Below are positions 28,866-41,227 of a stretch of DNA of 64,000 nucleotides, piece by piece. The DNA comes from Anthoceros angustus (lineage: Eukaryota > Streptophyta > Anthocerotopsida > Anthocerotales > Anthocerotaceae). The position numbers and the translations under genes are program-made. Where the stretch lies: positions 372,001-436,000 of the forward strand of contig MU008183.1 of assembly GCA_010909165.1 (NCBI GenBank), given 5' to 3'. Under the pieces are notes generated by a model. The model saw only the letters and a list, made by a program, of their open reading frames with translations, ran no database searches and was not told where the DNA came from. The first letter of the stretch is position 1, and every line of letters begins with the position of its first letter.

Positions 28866-29309
28866 GACACCGAGGAAGGAACTTCTAGTGAGAGCAGGCC
28901 TGCGCCTCCTTGTAAACACGCTTGCTAGCGGACTAAAGCGCCCAAGAGTGTCCATAATCTCCCTATCAAACCCTTTAGAACCCCTTCGTAGTCGAGATAG
29001 AACGACATGAGACGAGGCAATTTGCGGATGAGATAGACCTATTCGAAAAGGCAGCCTATATTACAGTACTTATTGTAATTTTATGTTACACTTTCAAATT
29101 GCAACATGCTTGGGAGACTTGGTATTAAGTTTGTCTCTTCTTTCCTCATGTGGTGCCATCATCCTAACACGAACCTGGCTCTCTCTCTTACCCTCCGCCG
29201 TTAGTGGACTTAAATAAAATCCTTCTTCTTCTAACCCTCATAATTACACCCCCTCTCTCACAAGCATTTTTTATGATTTTCCACATCCAATTGCAACATG
29301 ACAGGAACA

Positions 29310-29563
29310 AGGAGCTCCCTCTCTCTCCCGTATCGTTCTCCCCTCTTTATACACCTCCTTTGGAAAATTATTTGTTTATATTTCACCTTGCCCTCTTCAT
29401 TGCACCCTCTCTTGACAACTATTTATTTATGCTGCCCAAGGAGCCCCCTCTCTCTCCCGTATCATTCTCCCCTCTTTACTACACCTCCTTTGGAAAATTA
29501 TTTGTTTATATTTCACCTTGCCCTCTTCTTTGCTCCACAACTATTTGTTTATGTTGCCCAGAA
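29310..29563. repeat. direct repeat, two units of about 125-130 bases
   Basis: Both units contain 'aggagc(t/c)ccctctctctccc', 'ttctcccctctttactacac' (with small indels), 'ctcctttggaaaattatttg' and 'tttatatttcaccttgccct'. The second unit has a short deletion near its end. AT- and CT-rich, non-coding. Confidence 0.75.
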
Positions 29564-30191
29564 CATCATTCTCCCCTCTTTATTGGTTCAGCAACTCTCA
29601 GCTTTCCCTCTACCTCACCATTTCTTTATCAATATTTTTACTTGACCACAGCTATTCATAGGTTGAAGCCTAATGTTTTGACCTTATGCTATACATGTTA
29701 TAAAAGATAATTACAAGTTATCCATGTATGTATATGACCTAAATATAGATATATAATAGAGTAGACTTTATTAACAGACGAGATAGAAATCCCACAAGAT
29801 ATATATATATATATCCGTAAATATAGGATGTATAGATACGTATGTGTAGAATATCATTGGTTTATTTTATTCATTTGCATAGATACATGTAAGTAGATTG
29901 CAATCGCTATGATTTCCATTTCACATAGGCATACATGTGGCATGTAAACTATGTACCTGCACATGGCGTACACGGCCATGTATGCCCACAATTTATAGGA
30001 CATGGCGCATACATGTTTTCTATGTTTACGCGTGGCGCATCCGTGAATACATCTCGTCCCTTTGCTTCCCCGATCATGTCCAGTTGCAAAATCAAAGCAC
30101 CTTACGCATTATGATTGGGTATTCTGGGAAATTAACTCTGCAGAGGGATTGGGCTTGACAGGCGCAGCCTTCTATTCCCACTTCTCCTTCA

Positions 30192-30577
30192 GGTCTTCAT
30201 AGCGCCCAGTTTGTCCAACATGATCCCATTCATGACATTTATGGGAGGAGTATAAGCCTGTATTGTTGAAGGTTCCTTGGTATGAGTGTTAGCCAAGTGG
30301 AACCATATCATCATTACAGACGTTGTACACGGGATTCAACCTTGTGAACATGAAGTCTTAAAGAGGCTTTGCGTTTACAAGGTCAGGTCTTCATAGTGCC
30401 CAGTTTGTCGAACATGATCCCATTCATGACATTTCTGGGAGGAGTATAAGCCTGTATTGTTGAAGGTTCCTTGGTACGAGTGTTAGCCAAGTAGAACCAT
30501 ACCATCATTACAAACGTCGTACATGGGATTCGACCTTGTGAACATGAAGTCTTAAAGAGGCTTTGCCTTTACAAGGT
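30192..30577. repeat. tandem duplication, two units of about 190 bases
   Basis: Units 30192-30381 and 30382-30577 begin 'ggtcttcatag(c/t)gcccagt' and end 'aagaggctttgc(g/c)(t)tttac'. They differ at about ten positions. No coding content is evident. Confidence 0.8.
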
Positions 30578-31639
30578 GCACCCATCGATGGCCCATTTGT
30601 GTAGCCATCGCGGGTAACCCAATACTTGCTGCATTCGAAGACGATGGAGGATAACATAGGTTGGGCAATTGCCTTTCTCACACCGGCTCGGGGATGGAGG
30701 TAGGAACGGAGGGCGATAATGTAGTTGTCCCAGCAACATCAGGAACCAGCGTGGTTGGGGCAGGAACAAGTGGTGGTCATGTTGCTGGAGGGAGGGACAA
30801 AAATGAGGATGTGTCGAGTGGGGCAAAAACAAGGACAACGAAAAACAGCCCAGGGAGTGCGGCGTCACCAGCAACTAATAGGTATGTGTCGTCTCTTGAT
30901 AGCAAGGGGCCAGATACATAGGCAGGGAATGGCAGTATCCATCACAGTGCGAGATGTAATGTATTTGTTTAGGGAACATCAAGACATGATGTGTCGCAAA
31001 TGCAAGAAGAGCGCTCGAGAGGGAGCATGGGGTGAGGATATGTGTCCCTAATGCATGAAAAGAAACCCGGCCGTCATTAGGGGCAGGAAGACAAGAAAGG
31101 CAAGGTACAGAGATGAGGTATTTGTCCAGGGATTTGTTAAGCAGGCACTTGGTGGGCTGACAATGTCACGGCGTGGTGATAAGGAGGAGGAGGATTGGAC
31201 ACATACCTGGCGTAGTCCAAGGCAAAGAGCATGGACCTACACAGCGGTGCTCTCGCAGACGTGACGCAGGTTGTGGAGAAGGGAGGAGGCCGGAAGAGGC
31301 TAGGAAAGCAGGAGCAAGGCCCGGAGAGCTAGATGGGGGACCATGGATATCACGGTTGAGGGCCGCGCCGATGGAAAGGACTTTGACAAGCACGGAACTG
31401 TTGGTAGGGAATGGGTGGAAACAAATTAGAGACAAGGCGGCCAAGGTGAGTGTGCAAATTGCAGTTGTCCAGCTAGCAATTTCCCTCTGCTTACAAGCCA
31501 AGGGCCATATGTATGGCATGTGCATGGCTGTGATTGTAGAATTCCAACACCGCTCAGGGAGAAACGAACGCACATGACAGTAGGAAAATGGCTGTAGAAC
31601 GGAAGAGGAATGGGAAGGTCAAAATCACAAGCCGTGCGG

Positions 31640-31770
31640 AAGGCCAAGAGTTTTCAGCAATTGCCTACAATGTGGAGTAGGCATGGCATGTACGGTGCGC
31701 AAGAGTTTTCAGCAACTGCCTACAATGTGGAGTAGGGTGGAGTAGGCATGGCATGTACTGTGCGCAAGCC
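31640..31770. repeat. tandem repeat of about 57-66 bases, two units
   Basis: 'aagagttttcagcaa(t/c)tgcc' followed by 'tacaatgtggagtag' and 'gcatggcatgtac(g/t)gtgcgc' occurs twice in a row; the second unit has 'ggtggagta' inserted. Confidence 0.75.
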
Positions 31771-33192
31771 AAGGATGAGGATAATTTGCACCACAACCCC
31801 CATTTCACTCCCACAGCGACAAAAACGAGCACGCTAGAATGCGATAGATGGTCGGAGAACCGACATGTGTATCGTGCATTAAAATATGGATATGTCATCA
31901 TTTTTTATTGTATGGATTTGCAGATATACGAACGTTATACAAGTGATGCATAAAAATGCAGATACATGGGTGACATATACATAAGATACTGCACAAAATA
32001 TAGGGGACAAAGCTACACGCAATATACGTAGACAGCCAGGTGAACGTATTGCGAATATCATATGAAAAAATAAGGCACAAAAAGTATACAATTGAAAAAC
32101 GTGGATGACCCCGTATAGGTATTGGAATGATCATCTCAAGAAATTACGCCAGTAAAAGTATACACGTAATATATGTGGACAGCCCCATATACGTATTACA
32201 ATAATGATGCCAGAAAAATACGAGAGTAAAAGGAACAAGAGTTAAGGTAGATGGGGAGGAGGTTAGGTACCAGCCTTCAAAATTGTAAGGAGAGACGATC
32301 TAACAATTTGGTTGTTGCAATAAGGTTGAAATTTTGAGAGGGGACACACACCACCTCTCACTAGATTGCAACATAATTGCAACAAAGGCTATAACATGAG
32401 TGTAACAAGGTGGAGGGTTGGTTTCCAAACCAGACTATAACAAAGGGCCCAAAAGGTGTAACTAGACCCCAAGATTTCAACATAATTGCAACAAGGGGGT
32501 CCAAATTTTAACGTAAAAGTGTAACATGGCTACCTTTTTCTAGTGGGGACTAGTTGCAACAAGGGCATCCACTCACTTTGGGCACCCCATCTAAGTATGT
32601 TTAACAACGACGCTCTTATAAATGTGCATACATTCGGTGAAGCATGCCACACATTCGGTGAAGCTTTGCTCTTGGTGGCATGAGACTGTCGAAATCATAC
32701 GTAGACAGTTTCCTAGTAAGGTTGTGTAGATAACATTTGCTACTTTTACAAATGCTACCTTTAGGGTTTATAAAATTTTATTCTATTTGAATGTTTAAAA
32801 TTATAATAAATTTAAAAATTAATCGCCATCGTAAACGGATTAGGATAATGTCTTTAGATGTGGAGACTTATGTAGGGTCAAAGTGGCCATTGACCTATAT
32901 GTCCGCCACCAAAACTTGGTTGCCTTGAACAAACCATGAGTCGCTTTAACTATCAAGAAGAGATAAAAAGAGGAGGGCTGGTCCTTAATATTTTTTCTTA
33001 ATCTGTTAGTACACTTGCACAAAAAAGAAAGATGATCACAAAAAAAAAGGAAAAAAAGATCTCTAGATATAGGGATCACCATGTAAAGAACCTAATGTAT
33101 TTCGTCATGGGGAATGGGATCTAGTTGCTCTTCCTTACCACAGTCTCCCCCAAGCTATCTTAAGGTAAATAACCTCACTCATCTTCACTTAT

Positions 33193-34023
33193 TCAATAAT
33201 TTAAAAGTGCAAGCATTTCATCACTTCTCTCATTTTCAAAATTTGTAAGGAAGTATTGCAGATCAGTATATAGAAGAGCTCTTTCACGAAAATCGTCATT
33301 TTCAATAAAATTATCTCCCCATTCCTCTATAATTTGTTGAACCCTTGTGTATGACTCTAAATTCATATTTCTTCTTCCTAAGATAATGTCATTAATCATT
33401 TGAAGATCATTTTCCAATATCAAACTACTACGAATTTGGAAAAATGCATGAAGCGTGTCGAGCAGCTTATCAAATAGAAGATTTCTCTCATGTGGATCTT
33501 CATTTTCAATAAAATTACACCCCAATCCCTCCAAAATATGTTCAATTAGTACGAATGAGTCTATGTCCATATTTCTTCTTCCTGAGATAATATCATTGAT
33601 CATTTGAACATCACTTTCCAATATCAAATTGCTACGGATTTGTAAAGGTAAAGTTAGTATTGGTTCGTCTTCAACATGGTGGTTGAGTGTTGGTCCATCC
33701 TTTACGTGGTGGTATATCTCACCCCTACAAAGTGGACATGTGATTGGCCAAGAACATATGTTCAACCATGAGTTTAGACAATTTTTATGATATGTGTGAG
33801 AACATGTAATTACCCTAGTGATCTCCTCGCCTACTATAATAGATTGTATACAAATTGCACAAGTGATTTCATCGTCACACGCACTTTGGTAAATACTTAT
33901 AGATAGATTATCGTGATTAATATTTGTAGATGGATTAGTAGTGTTATCAACAACAATATCCCTATGATCCATAATTTTTGAAGTATTTTTTTTATAACTA
34001 GGTATTTTGTAGAGAGATAACAA
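33193..34023 (-). CDS. RING-H2 protein with duplicated C-terminal module
   Basis: Intronless, 276 residues, AT-rich. Residues about 50-100 form a RING-H2 finger: CAICIQS, then TCSHTYHKNC (C-x-H-x2-H-x2-C), then CPLCRG. This predicts an E3 ubiquitin ligase that recruits an E2. The region after the RING contains two copies of a module of about 70 residues, each with QIRS(N/S)LILE and D(V/L)QMINDII-x-GRRNM and then GCNFIENED or GDNFIENDD. I do not recognise this module; it is charged and helical and may bind a substrate or self-associate. No signal or membrane segment is visible. The start could be the in-frame ATG that opens MDHRDIVV (residue 18), which matches the start of the dead copy at 17624. 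All RING ligands are present, so this copy could be active. Confidence 0.78.
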   Translation of the reverse strand: MLSLYKIPSYKKNTSKIMDHRDIVVDNTTNPSTNINHDNLSISIYQSACDDEITCAICIQSIIVGEEITRVITCSHTYHKNCLNSWLNICSWPITCPLCRGEIYHHVKDGPTLNHHVEDEPILTLPLQIRSNLILESDVQMINDIISGRRNMDIDSFVLIEHILEGLGCNFIENEDPHERNLLFDKLLDTLHAFFQIRSSLILENDLQMINDIILGRRNMNLESYTRVQQIIEEWGDNFIENDDFRERALLYTDLQYFLTNFENERSDEMLALLNY

Positions 34024-34473
34024 AACCGTAAGTTCTTCAAATTTGAAATCGTAAAAGTCTTCAAATGCTAAAATATTCAGTTATGATATCATTAAATCTT
34101 ACAGGACCGACTAATTTATAGACAAAATTTTTACTACTAATTATGGAAACTAACCTATAATAAATTACTAATATTAGAAAAAATTATCATTAATTGCCAA
34201 TTTTTGAAACAAAGTTGTAATCGAAAATAGTAAAACTTCGTCGTCAAGTAAAGAATTGCTATTACAAACCACGATTGTAAATATATACTTCTTTTTTGGG
34301 TTAGAAATTCTAGCTAAGTCTAACCCTATAATGAATGACTATGTATCTTCCTGACACCACATGTATTGTCCTGACTCAATTCATGCTTTGGAGAGGCTTC
34401 CCACTAAGCAAACTAGAATTTTCCAGTCCCATATGCCGAGGTCACCTCATTCTTGCCATTTTCTTACCGCTTA

Positions 34474-34587
34474 CGATTTATCCACGTGTGGCAGTAGTAG
34501 CCGCTTCTGCTCGATTTATCTACGTGTGGCAGTAGTAGCCGCTTCTGCTTGATTTATCTACGTGTGCCAGTAGTAGCCGCTTCTGCT
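34474..34587. repeat. 38-base minisatellite, three units, each with an ACGTG core
   Basis: Units start at 34474, 34512 and 34550 and read '(c/t)gatttat(c)(c/t)acgtgtg', then '(g/c)cagtagtagccgcttctgct'. Unit 1 contains a full CACGTG; units 2 and 3 have TACGTGTG. Period is exactly 38 bases, with three or four differences in total. Confidence 0.85.
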
Positions 34588-34989
34588 GGAGACTAGGTAT
34601 GGACCTTGCTCTTAGTACAGTATGACCCGAGCGTTTTGAGATTGATGAATATATACATGTTGCTGTAATGCATTTCAATCCTTATCGGTGGGTGAATCAT
34701 GGGGGAGCTAGAGCTACATTACTGGACGTCTGTAAAGATGTAAAGAAACAGAGGAGCATGTGTGGACCACATTTCTGCGAATCTCAATTAGTTGTCGGCC
34801 TTTTTCACTTTGGTGACCTGCAAATGTCTTACGAGGTGACAGCGAGATCCCGTATTCATAGTCCACATCACTATATATCTTCTTGAAGATACATATACAA
34901 CGATTCCGCTAAAAAAGAACACAAATATATAAAGACGGCCTACATGTCTTGAATGCGTTAGGAATAAGATGCAGTCATCGAGGATACCT

Positions 34990-35145
34990 ACAGTAATTGA
35001 GAGGCAATTGTCTAAGCATCTTGCAAATACTATAACTATTTTGGCACATCTTCTTGCATAGCTATAGTAATTGAGAGGCAATTGTCTAAGCAATTGCATC
35101 TTGCAAGTACTATAACTATTTTTGGCACACATTCCTGCATACCAT
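34990..35145. repeat. two-unit tandem repeat of about 75-80 bases
   Basis: 'gtaattgagaggcaattgtc' then 'taagca' and 'tcttgca(a)', 'gtactataactatttttggc' with 'acac' follow in both units. The second unit carries an extra 'attgca' and a few substitutions. Non-coding. Confidence 0.7.
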
Positions 35146-35606
35146 GGTGAGTGGACAAAAGGAAGACAGTGCATTACATATTATTGTTTTGTTCTTTAGG
35201 TGATGACCGCAATGTTGTCCAGCAAGTGGAAATAGGGTTAGTCCCCTTTGGTAAGGGGCCCTTGGTTAGATTGTTCCCCCTTTTCTTTTTGGCATAGATA
35301 AAATTTTCCATCTCTTTTGTTACATAATGTCTCCACATTGGCAGATAAAGCAAGCTAGTGGATGTTTGTCCTGTTTTGTTTTCTGTGAGGGATCATTTCC
35401 ATCTTTTTCACATAAGAACATATAACTTTCATACAGGTGTTACTAATTGAAGATGAGAGTGTATTCAAAAAAATCTGCGAAGGGGATGATCTAAACTCCA
35501 TATCACATACATACATGGAACCATGCAATTGCTGAGTTGTACAAACGACAGGAGTGGGAGTGCAGAGATTGGCCTAGTATCCTACAAAATGGTGAATTCT
35601 GAGGAA

Positions 35607-37840
35607 TCACTTTACGCAGAAAGCGTAGAGAGTTGTTCCTGGATTTTGAGCAGGTGGAGGTGGGTAGCCAGATCCCACAAATGCGCAACCCTTGGAAACA
35701 GAAATTCCCCCTCGGCTGCCTCCGTAAATGGAGTCATAGTGCCACAGAACATCTCCAGTCCTGCCGTTGAGAGCAAAGATGCGGCCAGTCAGCTGGTAGG
35801 TGGAGGTTCCGAACACGACACCATTAGCAACGGTGACAGGCCCAATGGCAGGTACGCTGTCGGGAGTAGGAGTTGTCCACAGAATCGACCCTGCAGCAAC
35901 GTTCAAAGCCCTCGTGATGTGATGACGTTCTCGCAGGCTAGCAGAAACGACAGTGACAACAGAGAAGATCAGCGAAGGTATGTAGCGTATTGCACCTGTG
36001 GCTGCATCCAACCCCACCCATGCTCCGCCTTTTGTGGTTTTGTTTGAAGGAAGCAGGGTGTAAGTGAGATTCCCGGAGTTGGCATTGTTGGTGTACACAT
36101 ACTTGCCATCTGTGGAGGATCCCCACAGAGCACCTCCGTCCTGCCCACCAGGTCCTGATACCTGATGATCAGAATGCAGCAATGCACTTCTTCCTGTCAG
36201 AATGCAGTCAGCGGGCAGTCCGTTCATCCTGCTCTTGCATGTGCTCTGGCCAGATGAGGAAAGAAACCGTACCGTGTTCCACACTACGTCACCGGTGTCT
36301 CGATCCAAAGCCCAGACTATGCCGCTTTTCTGCGCAGCCACTGCCACATCAACCCAGGAGGACTTCACTGGAATGGTAAGCAGCATGGGGGCTTCTCCGA
36401 AGTCGTAGTCCAACGCAGGGCCTGAAGGACAGTTGGCATTGCGAACAGACGGAACACAAGCTACATTCCAAGCATCAAGGGGTCCGACAGATGTGCTCCA
36501 CCTGATGTCTCCACTGGCCAGCTCCAGGGCTAGTATGGAGTCCCCATGATTCCCCGGCTCCACACAAGGGTCAGGAACCTGCCAGGCGCTACAAACCCAA
36601 ATCAATACACCATGCTATCAGCCTGACTACTGCCCATCATCAGGGATTGATGTAGCTCACCTCAGGTTTGGAGCGGTTCTGCTGTTCCCGCAAGCATTCC
36701 GAAATGGCTGGAGGGGTGTTGTACACGTTCCCTGTAGCTATGTACACCAGACCCCGAGCCAGGTCGATAGCAGGACTGCTTCCCCAGACAGCAGCTCCGG
36801 AATAAAGTCCTGGCTTGCCCCCATTGTCTGGCAGCGTCCTAGTCTTCCACACCACTTTCCCAGTTCGGATATCCAGCTTCTGGAGACTCCCGATGAAGCT
36901 GCAACAGATGTAGCCTGAGACCAGAACTGGCGCAGCTTCCTCGGCTGAGGACACCCCGAAGTAGTATGACCTGTATAAACAGGTGGGCAGATTCTGAGAC
37001 ATCTCCATTGCTCTCGAGCTTCTGCATTGGCATCGTCCATTTAGTAGAGATCACAAACACCTACCTTTTGTGGGCAGTCCCCGACTGCGTCAAAATGGCC
37101 CAAGGATGCTCGTCCACCAGAGTGGTCCACAGAACCCTCCCAGTATGTCGATCAAGAGCAACGACGCAGGCAGGTCCGTTGAGTCCCACCAACAGCGTGT
37201 TGTGAGCAACCACAGGCGTGGCCCTCGTAAATGCGTTGGATCCTGGCCAGAGACGCCACAACTTCCTCCTCAACCATTCTCATACAAAGCTCAACACTGA
37301 AACACTGACAATGCCAATGCCATGTGCACGGCCAGGGGCGTACCAACGATAAAGCTGTATACAGTAGCCTGGATACCCGTGGCCTCCGTCAGATTGGTGG
37401 ACCAAAGAAGCGATCCAGTCTCCTGCTCCACCGCGAACACTGTACCGGACCAGGTGGGAAAATAGAGCACGCCCTTATAGATTGCAGGAGTAGCGGAAAC
37501 GGCACCTCCAGCCTCAAATTCCCACTTGAGAGCCAGACGCTGGGCTGTGTGAACGCTGATGATTCTCTCCTTCTTTGCAAACCTCCAGTTATGCAGCCCT
37601 CCTCCATGATTCTCCCACTGACAAGGATGGAAATGCAGCAGCCTGTATCTGTCAATTACAGAGCGTCCACGTCCATGCGTCCATGCGTCCATGCGTCCAT
37701 GCTACTGCACTGCCGGGCATTCAGAGTAAGGTGCGTACCTGGTCTCCATAGGAAGCGGCTGCTATTGCCGGAGGCAGATAGATTGCAAGCTGCACAAGAA
37801 TGGCAAGTATGACGTGATGCCGGCGATGGGAAATCCTCAT
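35607..37840 (-). CDS. secreted PQQ-type beta-propeller protein P3
   Basis: Seven exons on the minus strand: 37840-37739, 37617-37344, 37242-37065, 36970-36661, 36578-36273, 36161-35996 and 35890-35607 (539 residues). The start MRISHRRHHVILAILVQL leads into a signal peptide ending near AIAAASYGD. Propeller motifs include AVEQETGSLLWS, ALDRHTGRVLWT, KLDIRTGKVVWK, ALELASGDIRWS, ALDRDTGDVVWN, LDAATG-GSILWT and ALNGRTGDVLWH. The Cys pair YICCSF and the pattern NANCPSGPALDYDFGEAPM are conserved with P1, P4 and P5. The C-terminal region has a proline-rich insert (PPPPAQNPG) not in the others. All exon phases match the family. Secretory oxidoreductase inferred; cofactor and substrate unknown. Confidence 0.9.
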
Positions 37841-38346
37841 TGTGTTCAATTTCCAGTTTGCTGGTGCGCAGCTTCTGGAAGCACGGACGGCAGGGAAGAT
37901 AGAAAAGACTTCTCTTGGCACACTGCCACCTCGCCTGAAAAAGCCGACCGAAGTCGTCTGGTTTCAACTACAAGCGTGCGACACTGCGAACAGGCGTGTG
38001 GGAACCGCCATCTTCACCTGGGGGCTGGTGCCCGTATCCGCCCCTTGTTTTGAGCCAACCATGGCTATCCTTCTCCGTCGAGATGCATGTCATGTGATTG
38101 TTTGGTATTTTCTTGTTGACCAAGGCAGAGGCAGTACGATAGTTCCTAGATTGCTGGGTCGGATGTGTAGGCCTCCTGCTGCCGCGTGCAACGTCATGAT
38201 TCACAACGTCGCCAGGCTCTCAGTGCTCGTTTGAAGCGCGGGAGTATCGTGGCAGGACCTGCTTGCACTCTCGTTTTTGGCCGCTTTCCCTTTCCACGGA
38301 ATTCGATGCACGCTACCTACAGGCTGCAGGCTACATGCTACATGCT
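37841..38346. other. P3 upstream spacer, no gene seen
   Basis: This is the expected promoter of P3 (minus strand). A short repeat, 'tccatgcg', occurs several times at 37670-37700, just inside the first intron of P3. No other gene is supported. Confidence 0.4.
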
Positions 38347-38524
38347 ATGGAAAGGGTTGAGGATTTGTCTTAGGGACTGGTTGCTGCGGGGTTCCCAGCT
38401 CTGCCGCAGACCTGCCAGCCTTGCAATCAAGCGGAAATGTATGTAAATCAGGATGTTTTTGGTGGAGGAGAAAGGAGAGGCCATAGCCCTCGTGTTCACA
38501 GCTCTGCTGTTCTTGGGAACATGA
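38347..38524 (+). pseudogene. ureide permease 5' fragment
   Basis: This stretch matches the 5' leader and first 23 codons of the ureide permease gene (compare about 25628-25803). The frame reads MFLVEEKGEAIALVFTALLF then LGT and hits TGA at 38522-38524. From there on the sequence matches DNA downstream of the ureide permease (about 27495 onward: 'aagc..gcaagtgctgagttctacaaac'). So a deletion removed everything between codon 23 and about 125 bases past the stop codon, leaving a scar at the same relative place next to a PQQ gene. Confidence 0.85.
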
Positions 38525-38638
38525 TAATTACAAGAAAGCTTGCAAGTGCTGAGTTCTACAAACTACCGGAGTGGGAGTGCTTCGGGTTGGTCTCATATCC
38601 TGCTTTCAGAACATTGCAAACTGGTGAATTGTAGGGAA

Positions 38639-40864
38639 TCACTTCACACAGAAAGCATAGAGACTGGTTCCTGCAACTTGACCAAGTGGGTAGCCAGATC
38701 CCACAAATGCGCAACCCTTGGAAACGGAAATCCCGCCTTGGCTGCCTCCGTCCATGGAGTCATAGTGCCATAGAACATCTCCAGTCCTGCCGTTGAGAGC
38801 AAAGATCCGGCCAGTCTGGTAGGAGGCGGTTCCGAACACCACCCCATTAGCAACGCTGACAGGCCCTATGGCAGGTACGTTATTGGGAGTAGCAGTTGTC
38901 CACAGAATCGAACCTGCACAAAAGTTCAAAGCCCTCCTGACGTGATGCCGTTCTTGCGCAGAAATGACATTGACAAGGAGGAGGTTAGCAAATGGATTTA
39001 GCGTACCTGTGGCTGCATCCAACCCCACCCATGCTCCGCCTTTTGTGGTTTTGTTTGAAGGAAGCAGTGTGTAAGTGACATTGTAGGTGTTGAGATTGTT
39101 AGTGTACACATACTTGCCATCCGTGGAGGATCCCCAGGTAGCACCTCCGCCGCTCCCACCAGGTCCCGATACCTGATGATCCGAATGCAGCAATGCATTT
39201 CTTCTTGTCAAAATGCTGTCAGCACTCCATGCATTCTGCTCTTGGATGTTCTCTGTTTACGGGAGGGGACAGTACCGTGTTCCACACTACGACACCGGTG
39301 TCTCGATCCAAAGCCCAGACTATGCCGCTCTTCTGCGCAGCCACTGCAACATCAACCCAGGAGGACTTCACTGGGATGGTAAGCAGCATGGGGGCCTCTC
39401 CAAAGTCATAGTCCAAGGCAGGGCCTGGCGGACAGTTCACACTGCGTGCAGGCAGAATGCAAGCTATATTCCAAGCATCAAAGCCTCCGACAGATGTGCT
39501 CCACCTGATGTGTCCACTGGCCAGCTCCAGGGCAAGTATGGAGTTCTCACGATTCCCCGGCTCCACACAAGGGTCAGGAACCTACAAGTTCAGGCTCTAA
39601 AAACCCAGATCAATAATGCTCAGAGATGGATAGCCATGAGCCCACTCATCAAATACAAAGCCAAAGGTGTGGTCAGCTCCGAGACGCTCACCTCAGGTTT
39701 GGAGCGGTTCTGCTGTTCCCGCAAGCATTTCACAACTGCTGGAGGGGTGTCGTACACGTTCCCTGTTGCTATGTACACCAGACCCCGAGACAGATCGATA
39801 GCAGGACTACTCCCCCAGACAGCAGCTCCGGAATACTGTCCTGGCTTGCCCCCATTGTCTGGCAGCATACTAGTCTTCCACACCACCTTCCCAGTTCGGA
39901 TATCCAGCTTCTGGAAACTCCCGATGAAGGTGCAGCAGTTGTAGCTTTGGTCCAGGAAGCCTGCAGCTTCCTCTTGTGAGGACACCCCGAAGTAGTACGA
40001 CCTGTACCAGGAGGGCAGATTCTGAAACATCTCCATGGCTCTCAAGCTTCTGCATGATCATCGCCCATTTAGCAGAGACGAACGAACAAAGAGACTTCAA
40101 AACACCTACCTTTTGTGGGCAGTCCCCGACTGCGTCAAAATGGCCCAAGGATGCTCGTCCACCAGGTTGGTCCACAGAACCCCCCCTGTGCGTCGATCAA
40201 GAGCAACGAGATAGGCAGGGCCGGCGAGTCCCACCAGCACCGTGTTATGAGCTACCACAGGCGTGGCCCTCGTGAAGGCGTTGGATCCTGGAGAGGCCAG
40301 AACTTCCTACTCAACCATCCTCTGCATAGGAACAGTGAAACCCAGACAATGCCAATGAAAATGCCATGCTCACGGCCTGGGGCGTACCAACGATAAAGCT
40401 GTATACAGTACCCTGGATACCCGTGGCCTGCGTCAAATTGGTGGACCAGAGAAGCAATCCAGTCTCCTGCTCCACCGCGTACACTGTACCGGACCAGGTG
40501 GGGAAATAGAGCACCCCCTTGTAGATTGCAGGAGTAGCGGAAATGGCGCCTCCAGCCTCAAATTCCCACTTGAGAGCCAGACGCTGGGCTGTGTGAACGC
40601 TGATGCTTCTCTCCTTCTTTGCAAACCTCCAGTTATGCAGCCCTCCTCCATGATTCTCCCACTGAACAAGGATTGAAATGTAGCAGGAATATGTTTTCGT
40701 CACCCACACAGCGTCCGCGTCCATGCTACTGCATTGCTTCGCAGCCAGAGTAAGGTGCGTACCTGGTCTCCATAAGAAGATGCTGCTATTGCCAGAGGCA
40801 GATAGATCGCAAGCGGGACGAAAATGGCAAGAATGAAGTGATTCCGGCAATGGCTATGCCTCAT
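38639..40864 (-). CDS. secreted PQQ-type beta-propeller protein P4
   Basis: Exons 40864-40763, 40661-40388, 40287-40110, 40001-39692, 39581-39276, 39172-39007 and 38913-38639 give 536 residues. Signal peptide: MRHSHCRNHFILAIFVPLA and on to AIAASSYGD. Motifs: AVEQETGLLLWS, ALDRRTGGVLWT, KLDIRTGKVVWK, ALELASGHIRWS, ALDRDTGVVVWN, LDAATG-GSILWT, ALNGRTGDVLWH, with the Cys pair YNCCTF. The 3' end abuts the ureide permease fragment, in the same arrangement as P2 with the intact permease, so P2 and P4 stem from one duplicated permease-PQQ block. The reading frame is intact and ends in the family C-terminus SLYAFCVK. Function as inferred for P1. Confidence 0.9.
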
Positions 40865-41227
40865 TATGTTCAATTTGCAGTTTTCTGGTGCGCAGCTTCT
40901 GGACTATCTCGGGCAGATAGATATGTCCTCGCACGCTGCGACCTCGCCTGAAAAAGCCCGACGAAAGTGTCCTGACTCTCAAGCACGGAATCGGGGATAC
41001 AAGCTTCTCTTGGCGTTGCATCCTCCAGAGTCTAGACTCCTCAAGACTCGTCGCGCGTGCGAGACAGACGTGGGGCCCACCGTCTTTCACCCAGAAAGCC
41101 GAGGTGGCCCACGGATAATGATAATAATGTACATGTGTATGGAACCCGATAGTTGGGGGTGCTTGAAATCGGCCTTGTATAAGGCTCGTTTCAGAACTGC
41201 TTTTGCAAACTGGTGAATTGTGAGGAA

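Larger units (their letters stand above)
28866..33192. other. 4.3-kb AT-rich, repeat-rich spacer; no secure gene
   Basis: Contains several local tandem duplications (29310-29563, 30192-30577, 31640-31770), a TTC-tailed element end at 29208-29236, and an island of more balanced composition at about 30650-31650 with overlapping open frames of 80-135 codons. Those frames include a Cys-rich piece (MMCRKCKKSAREG), but I recognise no family and cannot build exons, so none is called. From 31900 to 32600 the DNA is a patchwork of diverged short repeats, such as 'gcaacaaggg' and 'tataacatgagtgtaacaag'. Confidence 0.45.
34024..35606. other. AT-rich spacer with short tandem repeats, no gene seen
   Basis: Upstream of the RING-H2 gene and downstream of P3. 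It carries the 38-base repeat at 34474-34587 and the two-unit repeat at 34990-35145. No coding frame is supported. Confidence 0.45.

Noticed and set aside
30661-31577. Protein-coding gene in the balanced-composition island
   Set aside because: Overlapping frames of 80-135 codons in different phases, no domain, no convincing splice chain.
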